Position numbers and translations under genes: made by a program
Assembly (NCBI GenBank): GCA_021613375.1
Contig: CM038714.1
Location: 41,877,623 to 41,941,622 of the forward strand
Length of the DNA: 64,000 nt
Direction: 5' to 3'
Source of the DNA: Megaleporinus macrocephalus
Lineage: Eukaryota > Chordata > Actinopteri > Characiformes > Anostomidae
Notes under the pieces: model-generated
Databases searched by the model: none
Seen by the model: the letters and a program-made list of their open reading frames with translations, nothing else
Told to the model about the DNA's origin: nothing
Shown here: positions 10,701 to 20,170 of the stretch, in pieces
Position numbering within the stretch: the first letter of the stretch is position 1
Layout: every line of letters starts with the position of its first letter

Positions 10701-13700
10701 TAGTTTTAGAGGGCAAACCTAAGCCAAAAACTTTTGGACTGCCGTTTTAGAGCAACAACAATGGTAATGCTAAAAAAAACAGGTTCTTTACAGGTACTAA
10801 ATAGCACATCTAATCATCAAGTCACTAGCATCCTCTATGAATTGGATTAGATGTGTTTGTTTTAATTGTATTCTCCCAGGAAGCTCACATAAATGTAAAT
10901 GCAGTGATCAAACGCACAAAATAACAGTGACCGCCCTTTGATCACTCTCTCACGCTCTTTATATAGTTAGTTAGTAGGTCTACCAAATTAACATAAATTA
11001 CATTATCTCTTAGAAGTCTTATTTTCCTTGCTATAGCTGAAGGCTGTTAGATATGAAAACTGTGTAATTGCTTAATGAGTGGTGCATGCAATTTTATTAG
11101 GTAAACATCATAAATATTAGATCTTGCACCGTGTAGAGAAGTTTTATAATATACAATGATTAAAAATATTGAAAAACAAGTTTCTTAAATCAGAAAGCCT
11201 AGAGAAGCTTCAACACTATTGCTGTAGAAAGGATAGGGCTTTACTTTGTGTTTTCATTGGCACATGTACTTTATTATTAAATGCAAACCGTCTCCATGTT
11301 AACCTATGAATTATATGCCACACCATGGAGCAAACCTACATAATGAATGGCAATGACTTCTGCTCCTTTCAAAGTGCTGTATTGATTTCCTCTTAAAGCT
11401 GAATCAAGCAATTTGAACGTTAATATATAGCTGCTTGCAAGCATCTGGGCACTTGTTGATGTAGAACATCAACAAAACATGTCATTTGACAGGGGTATTT
11501 AAACTTTTGCATATGATTATAACTATAAATTCTCAAATTATTCATGTTAGGCTAAAGCTCTGTTTGGGCAGGGTCAGTTTTTCATTGACAGGTGGGGAAT
11601 TTCACTGTACCAGAGGGTGTGTGTAATGTTTACGATCGATACACATGGGATGAGAAATCATTGCATTAAATGCAGAGACGGGAGTGACTACACGATTTAC
11701 ACGCTGCCTTTTTTCCATAAAAGATCAAAGAACATTTCAAAACTTTATGTAGCTGTTATATAATATAATACAGCTTACTTTCTCTGTTGAGTGTACTATC
11801 ATTAGCTCCGTAATTTGAAGCAGCCACAATCAGAATCTTGAGGTAAGACAGTACATGTCAGCTTGATTGACATGCCGATTCATCCAGGATTAACATAACC
11901 TGGGGCTATTTCTAGTGCTCAATTCATTCGAAAGTAAAAAGCACCAGAATCTTTACTGACTCAAGGGCATGCAGTCCATAAAAATCTTTCATATGTTGCA
12001 TTCAGATGGGACTAAAATCCCTCTAATAATTACCATGTAAAGACAATCCCAGCCAAATAGTCCATAAGACTCACCACCCATGAACTGAAGAACTCCCTCA
12101 AAACAAAGCGAAACCAGCCCTAAATCCAATGACCGGCTTGTATTATATAACAAGAACCATAATTTATTCTAAATCAATACAATTCCAGTACAATGTGACA
12201 GTTCATAACAAAGACTTCTTGGACTAGACTGACAGTTTTGGATTTTAATTCAGCATTTTAGAAGTTGCTATGACAGCTGTCTTACTTTTGTCTTGTGACT
12301 AATGTGACAGGTTCTTGCTATAGCTGACACCAGTTCTTTTCATGGTGATAATCACTCATGAGAATCACTTGATCTGCTGCTCAAGTCCCAAACTGTGAGG
12401 AGAAGAAATGTGGTGAGAAAACCGATATTTCACAGAATTTGCTTATGTGAACTGCTGAAGATGGAAGTTTGTGACTTTCACTAAAACAGTGTTACCGCTT
12501 TGACTCCTTCTGGGCTTGGGTTCAAATTATAGAGAATTTCTTGCTCTATAGCACCTGCATCAACTCCTTAATGCTCTTTTTTTCACTGGGTTACAGCGTA
12601 GATGCAAGAGTAACAAGTCACAAACCACAGTTTTTGAATATTTCTTTGCTGTCCCAAGAAAACCAAGTCTCTCTGTGAACCCTACAATTGTTCTTTATAA
12701 TGTGTCAAAATGATTAAACCAATAAAATTGCTCCAACACTGCTTATAAGAAAATAACTTTCCATTAATTTAATTAAAAAGTAAAGAGCGTTTTTGTTTTC
12801 TCTTGTAAAGTTGTCATTTTGGAGGTATATCTCCAAAAGCATTGATTTGCAATGATTTGCTCAACAGCAATGATTTGCTCAAAAATAGGTGGGCAATATA
12901 AACACATTATGCAGTGCATCTGAAAATATCCACAGCGCCTCACTTTTTTTTACATTGTGTTATGTTACAGCCTTACTGCAAAATGGATTACATACATGCG
13001 ATAATTCTACCCCATAATGACAAAGTGAAGAAATTTATTTTTTTGCTTATTTTACAGCCTTTGCCATGACACTCAAAATTAAGCTCTGGTTTCCACTGAT
13101 CATGCTTCAGTTGTTTCAACAACTTGTTTGGAGTCCACCTGTGGTAAATCCAGTTTATTCAACATTATTTGGCTAGGCACACCTGTCTATATAAGGTCCC
13201 ATTGTTGATAGTACATGTCAGAGCACAAACACAGCCATGGAAGTCCAATGAATTGTCTGTAGACCTCTGAGACAGGATTGTATCGAGGCACATATCTAGG
13301 GAAGGGTACAGAAACATTTCTGCAGCATTGAGCACAGCAGTTTCCAATGAGCACAGTGGCCTCCATCAAGAGTCAAGAGGCTTTTTATTGTCATTCCATC
13401 TACGTACATGTACACAGTGATGGGAAATTTAGTTCCTCCAGAAACAACATGGTGCAACATGGAACAATAAGTACAAGTGCAGACGCAAGTTTTTAACTAG
13501 AAACAATAAATACGATAAATTAACAGACATTGGACACAGTAAAGAACCCAAGGGTCACTCTGACTGAGCTTCTCTGCCTCTGTGGAGACAGGAGAAACTT
13601 CTAGAAGGACAACCATTTCTGCAGCACTACACCAATCAGGCCTGTATGGTATGAGGGTTTGAGTGGCCAGAAGGAAGTACTTTCAGAGCAGGAGAAACAA

Positions 13701-16700
13701 AGTTCTCTGGTCTGATAAAACAAAGATTGAACTCTAGCCTAGACTTGAAAACAATTGAACATCTCTGGAGAGATCTGAAAATGGCTATGCACCAACGCTC
13801 TCCATTCAATTGATGGAGCTTGGGAGGTTCTGCAAAGAAGAATGGGAGAAACTGCCCAAAAATAGGTGTGCCAAGCTTGTAGCATCATACTTAGAAAGAC
13901 TTGAGGCTGTAAATTCTGCCACAGGTACTTTCACAAAGTATTGAGTAAAGGCTGTGAATACCTATGTAGGTGATTTTTTGGTTGTTTGATTTTTATTTTT
14001 TACTTTTTTAAGGGAAAAAAAATAATTCAATCAATTTTGGAATAAGACTTTAACAAGTAAAAAGACAAGTAAAAAGTAAAGCGCTGTGTATACTTCCGGG
14101 ATGCATTGTAGGGCACTGCATCATATTTTCTCACACAGATGGACATTTATTAAGATGAACGTCAAATCTTCTTGTTCTAGGGTTCACATTATTATAATTT
14201 ATTGTGTGAAAAGGCACAGTGGAGGGCACTTTACAGAGTCATTTTTTCTCCTTGAAGGGGACGTGAAGGTCTAATAGGGCACTTCACCTCATTTTTGCCC
14301 TTTTATGCACTTTAGCAATGCATTTTTTTTAATCAGTCATGGAGGCATACAATAAATAGTTTATACAATGAGTAAGTTCATGATTACAGTGGCAGAAAAA
14401 GTATAAGAGCCCTCTATTACGTGCAGAGCTATCTTAGTGTTGCCTGGTCTTCAAGAAACAATACTAAACAAACACAATCTATTAAACTAATAACTATTTT
14501 TAGTACTGAATACATCATTTACCCATTCCCAGTGGAAGCTGGAAAATGTATGTGAACTCTAATATCCCTTTTCTCACATACATCAAATCTTTGCAGATTT
14601 TCTTGTCTGCAGATGGAGGTGGAAGAGTCATCCAAAAAGTCTCAGCACAAATACCCACAATGGTTTATTTCACTTTTAAATTCTGTTTTTTTGTATCACC
14701 AGCTCTGACAGTGTGGCAGAGAACCATTGATCAAATACTACAGAGCGGCCTTGGCACACAGCACTATTTGGACAATATAATTGTTATTGGCAGTGATTAG
14801 ACACATTTGGCAAACCTTGAAGCAGTCTAGACCCGACTGGCTCAGTTTGGACTGAATGCAAACAAGACCAAATGTGTTCTTTAATTAAAGACTCCACAGA
14901 ATGCTGAGGACTTGCAAAGGATATAGACAGATTTCACCAGTCGCTTAACAAAATTGACGCTGCACTTAAGGCACTACGAACAGCAAAGGTGAGCCAACTG
15001 CATTTCTGCACGGCCTTATAAACTACTACTGAGCCTCTGCGGGCACTCAACTGACTGCTTAAAGTTACTTTTATTAAGTAAACTTAAGAAATTTGAAGTA
15101 TATTTCCCAAGTATACATTTTTAATAAGCATACTAATATCAATGTACTAGTAATATACTTGTATGTGTACTATTTAAATACTTCCTGGGACTAAATTGGC
15201 CCACGTTTTAGTTTATGGAAGTAAACTTTAAATGAAAGAGTAGTAGCCACTAGTTTGTACTGCAACTAATATTAAAGGTAAACTTATAGGTATACTCTTA
15301 GTTTACTAGTTTAGACTGGTAGTACACATTAATAAATCTTTTGGTGAAGATCCAAGAGAAATGGCTAATGAACAAACATTTTGAAAAGGGAAGCAGTTGA
15401 TAACTTCAGAGAACATGCTCACTCATTATAACAAAGGTTTTGTCTTTGTGATGCTTGCTTCGCCGCATGGCATAGTCACAACGCTATTCCATCACATGCC
15501 TGATGGTTCCAAAAGAACTATCACATTTGCATCAAAGACATTAAGCCAAGCTGAAGGCATTTGCACATAAATTGACAGAGAAGCGTTAAGAGCCTAATAT
15601 GGTGGGTAATGAAGTTACTGGGGGTAACCAGTATCTATATGGGTGGCACATTTCCTTAGCAACTGATCATCAACCTCTGCTGGACATTTTCAGTCCCCAG
15701 AAGAATGTACCATTGATTGCAGCTGCTCGTTTACAGCGATAGTCACTGGGGTCTTTGATTATGCCATTGACTTTATGGGAACAAAGCAACATGCCAACAC
15801 AGATGGACTTTGGCGTCTGCCTGGTAAGCCAATGACAGACATGGGAGGAATGACTTCAGCTGAAATGTAACCACCTCCTATAACAAGTATACAGTATGGA
15901 GACACCTGAACAGATGAACTGACCAACAAAAAAGTAGCCTGTGATCAATCGATTCCTGAATATTCAGTCATTCAGGCATGGACAGTGGCCTATTTCTACA
16001 GACAGCAATATGTAGGATCTGAGAGTGCTTGTGACACCAAAGCTCCAATCTAAAGCAATGGAAGCGATAGGGTCAAAATAGGTGTTGTTAAAATGAGGAG
16101 CCTGGCCAGAAGCTTCATATAGTGACCACTGCTTGACCGCCAAATAGCAGACACTTCTAAGAGATGCTAATTGTGTGAACTTAACCCAGCAGCAACCTCA
16201 GAAACCTTTACACTTTCACTGTCTGGACCTATCTTTGGCCAGATGTTCCCAATAGCAGCCAATGCACATTTAAAATGGCCTGAGATTTTCACAGTGAAAA
16301 GCATTACGTGGTACATGGTCTCCATGGTTTCTTAGCACATACTGGCTTCCTGAAACAGCTGGTAAGTGATAATGGAACCCAGTTTAATTCAGAAGAGCTC
16401 CAGGCCTTTGAGAAATGGTATGAAGTACATTACCTTTGTGTCTTATAATCCGGCTACAAAGAGGTTTATTCAGTCATTGAAACAGGCTGAAAGCCTGAAA
16501 GCTATGAACAAAGAGACAACCTCATTGCAGAAAATAGCAAAATACTTACTTGCTTACAGAAACACTTCCCATGCAACTACAGGTCAGATGCCAGCTACCC
16601 TCTTTTTGGGTAAAAAACCTAAGATCACGCCAGGACCTGTGAAAAGTCCACTTGCAGCTACACATACGGAGGAAACAAAATAACAGGGTTCAAAATAGCA

Positions 16701-17592
16701 GGAGCTGCTCAGAAGGTGCCAGAGACAACAGAAACACGTGTGTGGAATGGGTGAAGTTATTTTAAAAACTGTTGTACACGGTAAAGGTTAAAAAACAACA
16801 AGGTCTGGTAGAAGCATTCAGACCATCTTTTGGATGTGACTGTATAAAGTGCCACAGATAACACTATCAAAGGGTTAACTTCATCCCAGTAGTTGGGTGA
16901 GTTTGCTGTCTTTATGCTGAATATATCGTGCTGGAGTTTGAATAATTTTTAAGGATGTGTAACTGGCAAGCCTACCACTGTTACTCCGAACATACACATA
17001 AATCTAAGACTTACTTCGTAGATTATTTCTAGAGATATGGACTGATATAAAACACAATGGTAAACTGATATATATATATATATATATATAATGTTGCTGT
17101 CCAATGCTAAACATCTGTATGTATCTCCATTTTTGTTGATTTCTATTTTTCTACATCAATTAAATGTTTTTTTTTATATTATGGAAAAATTTGATGATGA
17201 ATGGAGAAATAAAAATGCTTCAAAATAGCTTAAAAAATCTGGTTCCATTGACTTACATTGAAAGTAAAGAAAGATTTTGTCCTTTCCTGTAAAGTTGCCA
17301 TTTTAGAGATACTTGATATATTTCAAGCTTTGCCATGTTCCTAGTGTTAATTAAAATTAGTGTTAATTATTTCCGTTAGATGCAGTTTTTTTAAAGATAT
17401 TTTTTGTAATGTATCACAGCTAAAAGAGACTAAATGTTATGTTTTTAAAGGTTTAAGAAAATTGTTATGTTAAATGTTAAAATATACAGGAAATTGTTCC
17501 TTTGAGTTTCAAGTTTATTTGTCAGTTGCACATCATGTCAGGACATATATACATTGAAATGCTTGGGGGGAGGAATAGATAGACACTCTGAA

Positions 17593-17666
<74 letters not shown>

Positions 17667-18777
17667 TGCAGAAAATTTTGCATAGGCAGGTTAATCTGAA
17701 AATATACATATATTTAAAGTGACTTATTCCTCAATATTATTTAATCATTAGCACCTGATTGGGTTCGCTCTTAAACAATAGGGACTAAATATGTATCTGC
17801 TCATAGCAGAAATAGACAGTGTTTATAACAGGCACTGGACAGCAGAGGTGATCTATAGATCACTGGATTGAAGAAAAAAATTTCACTGAATTAAAAAAAA
17901 ACTGTCACAGTGTAGTAGGTAGTGTATCCAAAAATCACAGTTATAATTATTAATTCTCCTAATATGTAAAATGTTATTTTTTATCACAATATATGTAATT
18001 TGTAATATTCTAGTACCAAACAGTACATATATAATATACATATACAGTTTATATAATATTGATATTTGGTGTATATGTATTAATACAATATTTATAGGCC
18101 AAATATCACAGCAATAGTGTGTATTGATTTTTCCCCCATCCTTTATGTACACGTTATATAACATTTTCCCGAAATATATGGATGATGTGTTGACTTATTT
18201 TTACCTAGAAAATCAGCAAAACATGTTATTTGATGTTTTGCGTACGACTGCATGTTATTTGTTCTCAGCTCTGACTCTGACACTGCTTTAACTTGCCTCC
18301 TGTTTTAGCCAAATGCCAACATAACTGTATCAGAAATGATTCTCTTTTTCTCTTCCACTGTTGTTTTCTGCAGCTGTGGTGGTTCTGGTCTTCGCTATCT
18401 GCTGGGCTCCGTTCCACATAGACCGGCTTTTGTGGAGCTTCATCACGCAGTGGACTGACCACATGCACAACGTATTTGAGTATGTCCACATCCTGTCTGG
18501 CGTGCTGTTCTACCTGAGCTCCGCCGTCAACCCCATTATCTACAACTTACTGTCCAGCCGCTTCCGCGAGCGTTTCTTCGAGCTGATGTGCAGTCGCGTG
18601 GACGGGAACACCTCAAGGAACAGCTCTCCGCCGTCCTGCAAGCGGGTGTCCTTCCCTAAAGGACCTGCGGTTATCACCCCCAATGCACAGGCCACTGCAG
18701 CGGACCATACAGGCGCCCATCCGTCTGTTATCTTCAGCAGAAAATGGGAGCAGGACCTTGAGACCACTTTTATGTGA
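6922..18777 (+). CDS. nmur: Neuromedin U receptor family GPCR (two coding exons, complete)
   Basis: This is a class A peptide GPCR. Known NMURs bind neuromedin U/S at the plasma membrane and act through Gq and Gi. Exons 6922-7786 and 18374-18777 join in phase 1 (CTG-G | CT-GTG) to 422 residues, the usual family length. The N-terminus has four N-x-S/T sequons (N10, N20, N25, N29). TM1 starts near residue 53 with FFLPV. TM3 ends in ERYVAVVHP (the DRY position) and a Cys pair bridges TM3 and ECL2. RRQVTKML precedes TM6. [10 protein letters not shown] (TM6) and NPIIY (TM7) are intact. The paralogue is unresolved: [11 protein letters not shown] and WAPFHIDRL resemble NMUR2, while [17 protein letters not shown] resembles NMUR1. 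That mixture would suit a fish nmur1 copy or the third fish paralogue. The 10.6 kb intron is full of transposon debris. No frame break is seen. Confidence 0.93.
9596..10636 (+). mobile_element. Tc1-like DNA transposon with broken transposase
   Basis: A near full-length (about 1.04 kb) Tc1/mariner element in the orientation of the host intron. From about 9665 the frame shows the N-terminal helix-turn-helix region ([17 protein letters not shown]), then 9825-10037 ([11 protein letters not shown]) and 10047-10487 with [37 protein letters not shown] and [15 protein letters not shown], the DDE catalytic region. At least one frameshift (near 9825) and several stops, including TGA at 10035, disable it. 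The right end CCAGCCAGTG is followed by TA at 10637. A second copy of the same family, on the other strand, is at 52592-53287. Confidence 0.85.
12660..12860. repeat. Copy of a short MITE-like repeat (related to 60967-61152)
   Basis: The motif of a Ser/Lys-like run AAAGTAAAGAG followed by CTCTTGTAAAGTTGTCATTTTGGAG (split here around the T run) recurs at 17230-17310 and, in variant form, at 60967-61152 and 62079-62322. No intact ends are visible in this copy. Confidence 0.3.
12905..13990 (+). mobile_element. Second Tc1-like transposon, decayed and interrupted
   Basis: The left part has the typical subterminal text of a fish Tc1 family (TTACATTGTGTTATGTTACAG at about 12950, split over adjacent bases). 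From about 13270 it reads as transposase: ISAAL, MSTVAS. The transposase text resumes after 13546 with PRVTLTELL and, at 13703-13720, an LWSDK-like site. The middle of the transposase (about 13730) is deleted straight into the C-terminal region ([10 protein letters not shown] at about 13750). The copy is dead through stops, deletion and an insertion. Confidence 0.7.
13366..13546. repeat. Short interspersed repeat inserted in the Tc1-like element
   Basis: About 180 bp starting AGTCAAGAGGCTTTTTATTG and ending near GGACACAGTAAAG splits the Tc1 transposase text, which continues on both sides. A related start (TTTCAAGTTTATTTGTCAG) is found at about 17510. The layout looks like a SINE or LINE tail, but I cannot name the family. 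Confidence 0.5.
14640..16730 (+). mobile_element. Ty3/gypsy-type LTR retrotransposon pol remnant
   Basis: Pieces of pol appear in order on the + strand. Reverse transcriptase lies at about 14700-14800 (WQRTIDQIL, then [10 protein letters not shown], where the second Asp of the catalytic YxDD is Asn). RNase H lies at about 15404-15620 ([28 protein letters not shown]) and about 15780-15830 ([14 protein letters not shown]). Integrase lies at about 16170-16680 ([12 protein letters not shown] region at 16365-16400, [18 protein letters not shown] at 16551-16605). Frames change and stops intervene throughout. No LTRs were recognised at either side. A small repeat (15055-15345) sits between RT and RNase H. 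This is a dead element inside the NMUR intron. Confidence 0.8.
15055..15345. mobile_element. Truncated copy of the 826-1552 MITE inside the gypsy remnant
   Basis: Shared landmarks with 840-1020 include TTTTATTAAGT, GTGTACTATTTAAATACTT (TTTTAATACTT in the other copy), CTAAATTGGCCCAC and AGAGTAGTA. The terminal CCCTTAC is missing. Its place between RT and RNase H text of the gypsy remnant shows that it inserted after the gypsy element. Confidence 0.6.
17070..17340. repeat. TA microsatellite plus MITE-like repeat
   Basis: (TA)n at 17070-17090 is followed by ATGTTGCTGTCCAATG (17091-17106), which resembles the terminal motif of the MITEs at 60967-61152 and 62079-62322. The interior motif TTGACTTACATTGAAAGTAA (about 17248) also matches them. 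A right end is not clear. Confidence 0.4.
17598..17664. repeat. (TA)n microsatellite
   Basis: About 33 uninterrupted AT units inside the NMUR intron, next to a repeat fragment starting TTTCAAGTTTATTTGTCAG. Confidence 0.95.
18374..18777 (+). CDS. nmur: NMUR-family receptor coding exon B (TM6, TM7, C-tail)
   Basis: The acceptor TTTTCTGCAG ends at 18373. The first two bases complete the codon split from exon A to Ala, giving [16 protein letters not shown]6 has CWAP, TM7 has NPIIY, and helix 8 starts SSRFRERF. A roughly 70-residue cytoplasmic tail rich in Ser follows and ends in ETTFM, which loosely fits a class I PDZ ligand (T-x-hydrophobic). The stop is TGA at 18775-18777. An AATAAA lies at 19037-19042. 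Confidence 0.92.
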
Positions 18778-19036
18778 CTCACACAGTGAATGACATTCTC
18801 AAACCAGATGTGTTAAAGACAACATGTACTATCTGCATGAACATTTTAAGGAATAGCCACGTCTGTAGTGTATATTTGATTTCCACAGGCAGTGATTAAG
18901 GAGTTTACCTGAACGTAGAAAGGAACAGAACCTTTTGACTCAAAATACACTTACAGTAGACGACGTTGACAGTGGCTAAAGTTTAAAATGTTAAGAGTTC
19001 TTCAGTTAGATTCAGTTAACTTCTAATTACAATCAA

Positions 19037-19042
19037 AATAAA
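19037..19042 (+). terminator. Candidate polyadenylation signal of the NMUR-family gene
   Basis: AATAAA 260 bases after the stop codon, the first canonical hexamer in the 3' flank. The true cleavage site is not shown by sequence alone. Confidence 0.4.
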
Positions 19043-19104
19043 ATACTCAAATTAATAAATTAAGCTTTTTTCCTTTGGTTAAGTATTAGAATTAGTATCT
19101 TTAA

Positions 19105-19255
19105 TTCTCCTGACTGCATGTCTTTGGACTGTGTGAGGAAACCCACACAGACACAGGGAGAATATGCCCACTCCACAAAGAAAGGACCCTGGTTACCTGG
19201 TTGGGGGGATCGAACACAGGCCTTCATTGCTGTGAGGTGACAGTGCTACCCATAA
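19105..19255. repeat. LINE/SINE-like interspersed repeat
   Basis: The text CATGTCTTTGGACTGTG, GGAAACCCACACAGAC and GATCGAACACAGGCCTTC, then CTGTGAGGTGACAGTGCTA, is a widespread teleost interspersed repeat. The same family is present in opposite orientation at 23430-23665 (CCTCCCACAGTCTAAAGAC). I cannot assign it to a named clade from sequence alone. Confidence 0.6.
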
Positions 19256-19536
19256 TACCCATGATACTTAAAGACATTTGCAATTTTAACACAGTCTCTC
19301 TCTTACACACACAATGCAATAGTAGTGCCACACTCAAAAACTGACATCTAGGTCTGGGAGTCAAAAATAATGAATTAAATTATGAATAGACTTCAAAGCT
19401 TTAGACTTGAATCCCAGTATAAACAGTTCAGATGTATTTTTCTTTTGTAACGAAAGTAAAATGTACAAAATTTAAAACAAAATCAGCTTACAACATTGGC
19501 AGTGAACATGGACACGCTCAGAAGTGAGCCAAAAAC

Positions 19537-19559
19537 GGGTGGGGTTGGGGGGTTGGGGG
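19537..19559 (+). other. G-quadruplex motif
   Basis: Four G runs of 3, 4, 6 and 5 with loops of 1, 2 and 2 bases (G3-T-G4-TT-G6-TT-G5). It lies about 0.8 kb after the end of the NMUR-family coding sequence. Confidence 0.6.
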
Positions 19560-20089
19560 CAACTCAGAGGGCTTGGGCTGGAGTTCCGTGTGGCTTGGTG
19601 TTTTGTGCGTTTTTGGGATAAAGATAAAATGTAGGGAGGAGATGGGGAGCTGGTGGGTGCGATGCTGTTCGGCATGGGAATGAAGCGAGAATGGGGTTGT
19701 ATATATAGTAGGTAGAGGTAATTAGGGTGTGGTCCAGCTCCCAAAACTAAGTTACGTGGTAATTCCGCTTTTGGCAGTTTCAGAGACTTTCTCTAATGTG
19801 GCTTTCTCTATGTATTCATATTCGTTTTGGATTCGTTTGAAAACTCGTTAACCAGAAACTTTCCTGTCATGTTGTCCAGACAGAACTATGAAAGCATCAT
19901 ACTTATTGTGCATGGACAGCAGAACATTGCTTTTGCCTAAATGGTCAGTGTTGCATGGGTGCCGCAGGTAATTTGTATGAAGTTGAAGCCAGCTCAATTC
20001 ATGTGCAGTGGACACACGTCGTTATTTACACGTCGCTATTTTGTCCATGTCTTGATTTTTAGAATGAAGATTATTGTGTGGAATCAACT

Positions 20090-20170
20090 CTTAGAATCAA
20101 CTTAATTCCGATCACTTAGAATCAGAATTGGAGTCGACTCCAAAATTTCTTGAATCGACCAGCCCTACTT
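20090..20170. repeat. hAT-like terminal fragment
   Basis: The segment with GAGTCGACTCCAAAATT and ending ATCGACCAGCCCTAC resembles the end (CAGGGCTG... in reverse) of common fish hAT-type MITEs. The partner end was not found. Confidence 0.3.

Larger units (their letters stand above)
7787..18373 (+). other. 10.6 kb intron of the NMUR-family gene
   Basis: Donor GTGAGT at 7787 and acceptor TTTTCTGCAG ending at 18373. The first 1.8 kb (7787-9595) and the stretch 10637-12900 show nothing recognisable except short AT-rich runs and a (TTA)n at about 8380-8405. The other parts are Tc1-like, gypsy-like and MITE insertions listed separately. Confidence 0.85.

Noticed and set aside
18540..18782. Minus-strand open frame opposite the last NMUR exon
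   Set aside because: Antisense shadow of a conserved coding exon.
19472..19744. Pro/Ser-rich minus-strand open frame
   Set aside because: It is the complement of the G-rich run and has no domain or splice context.
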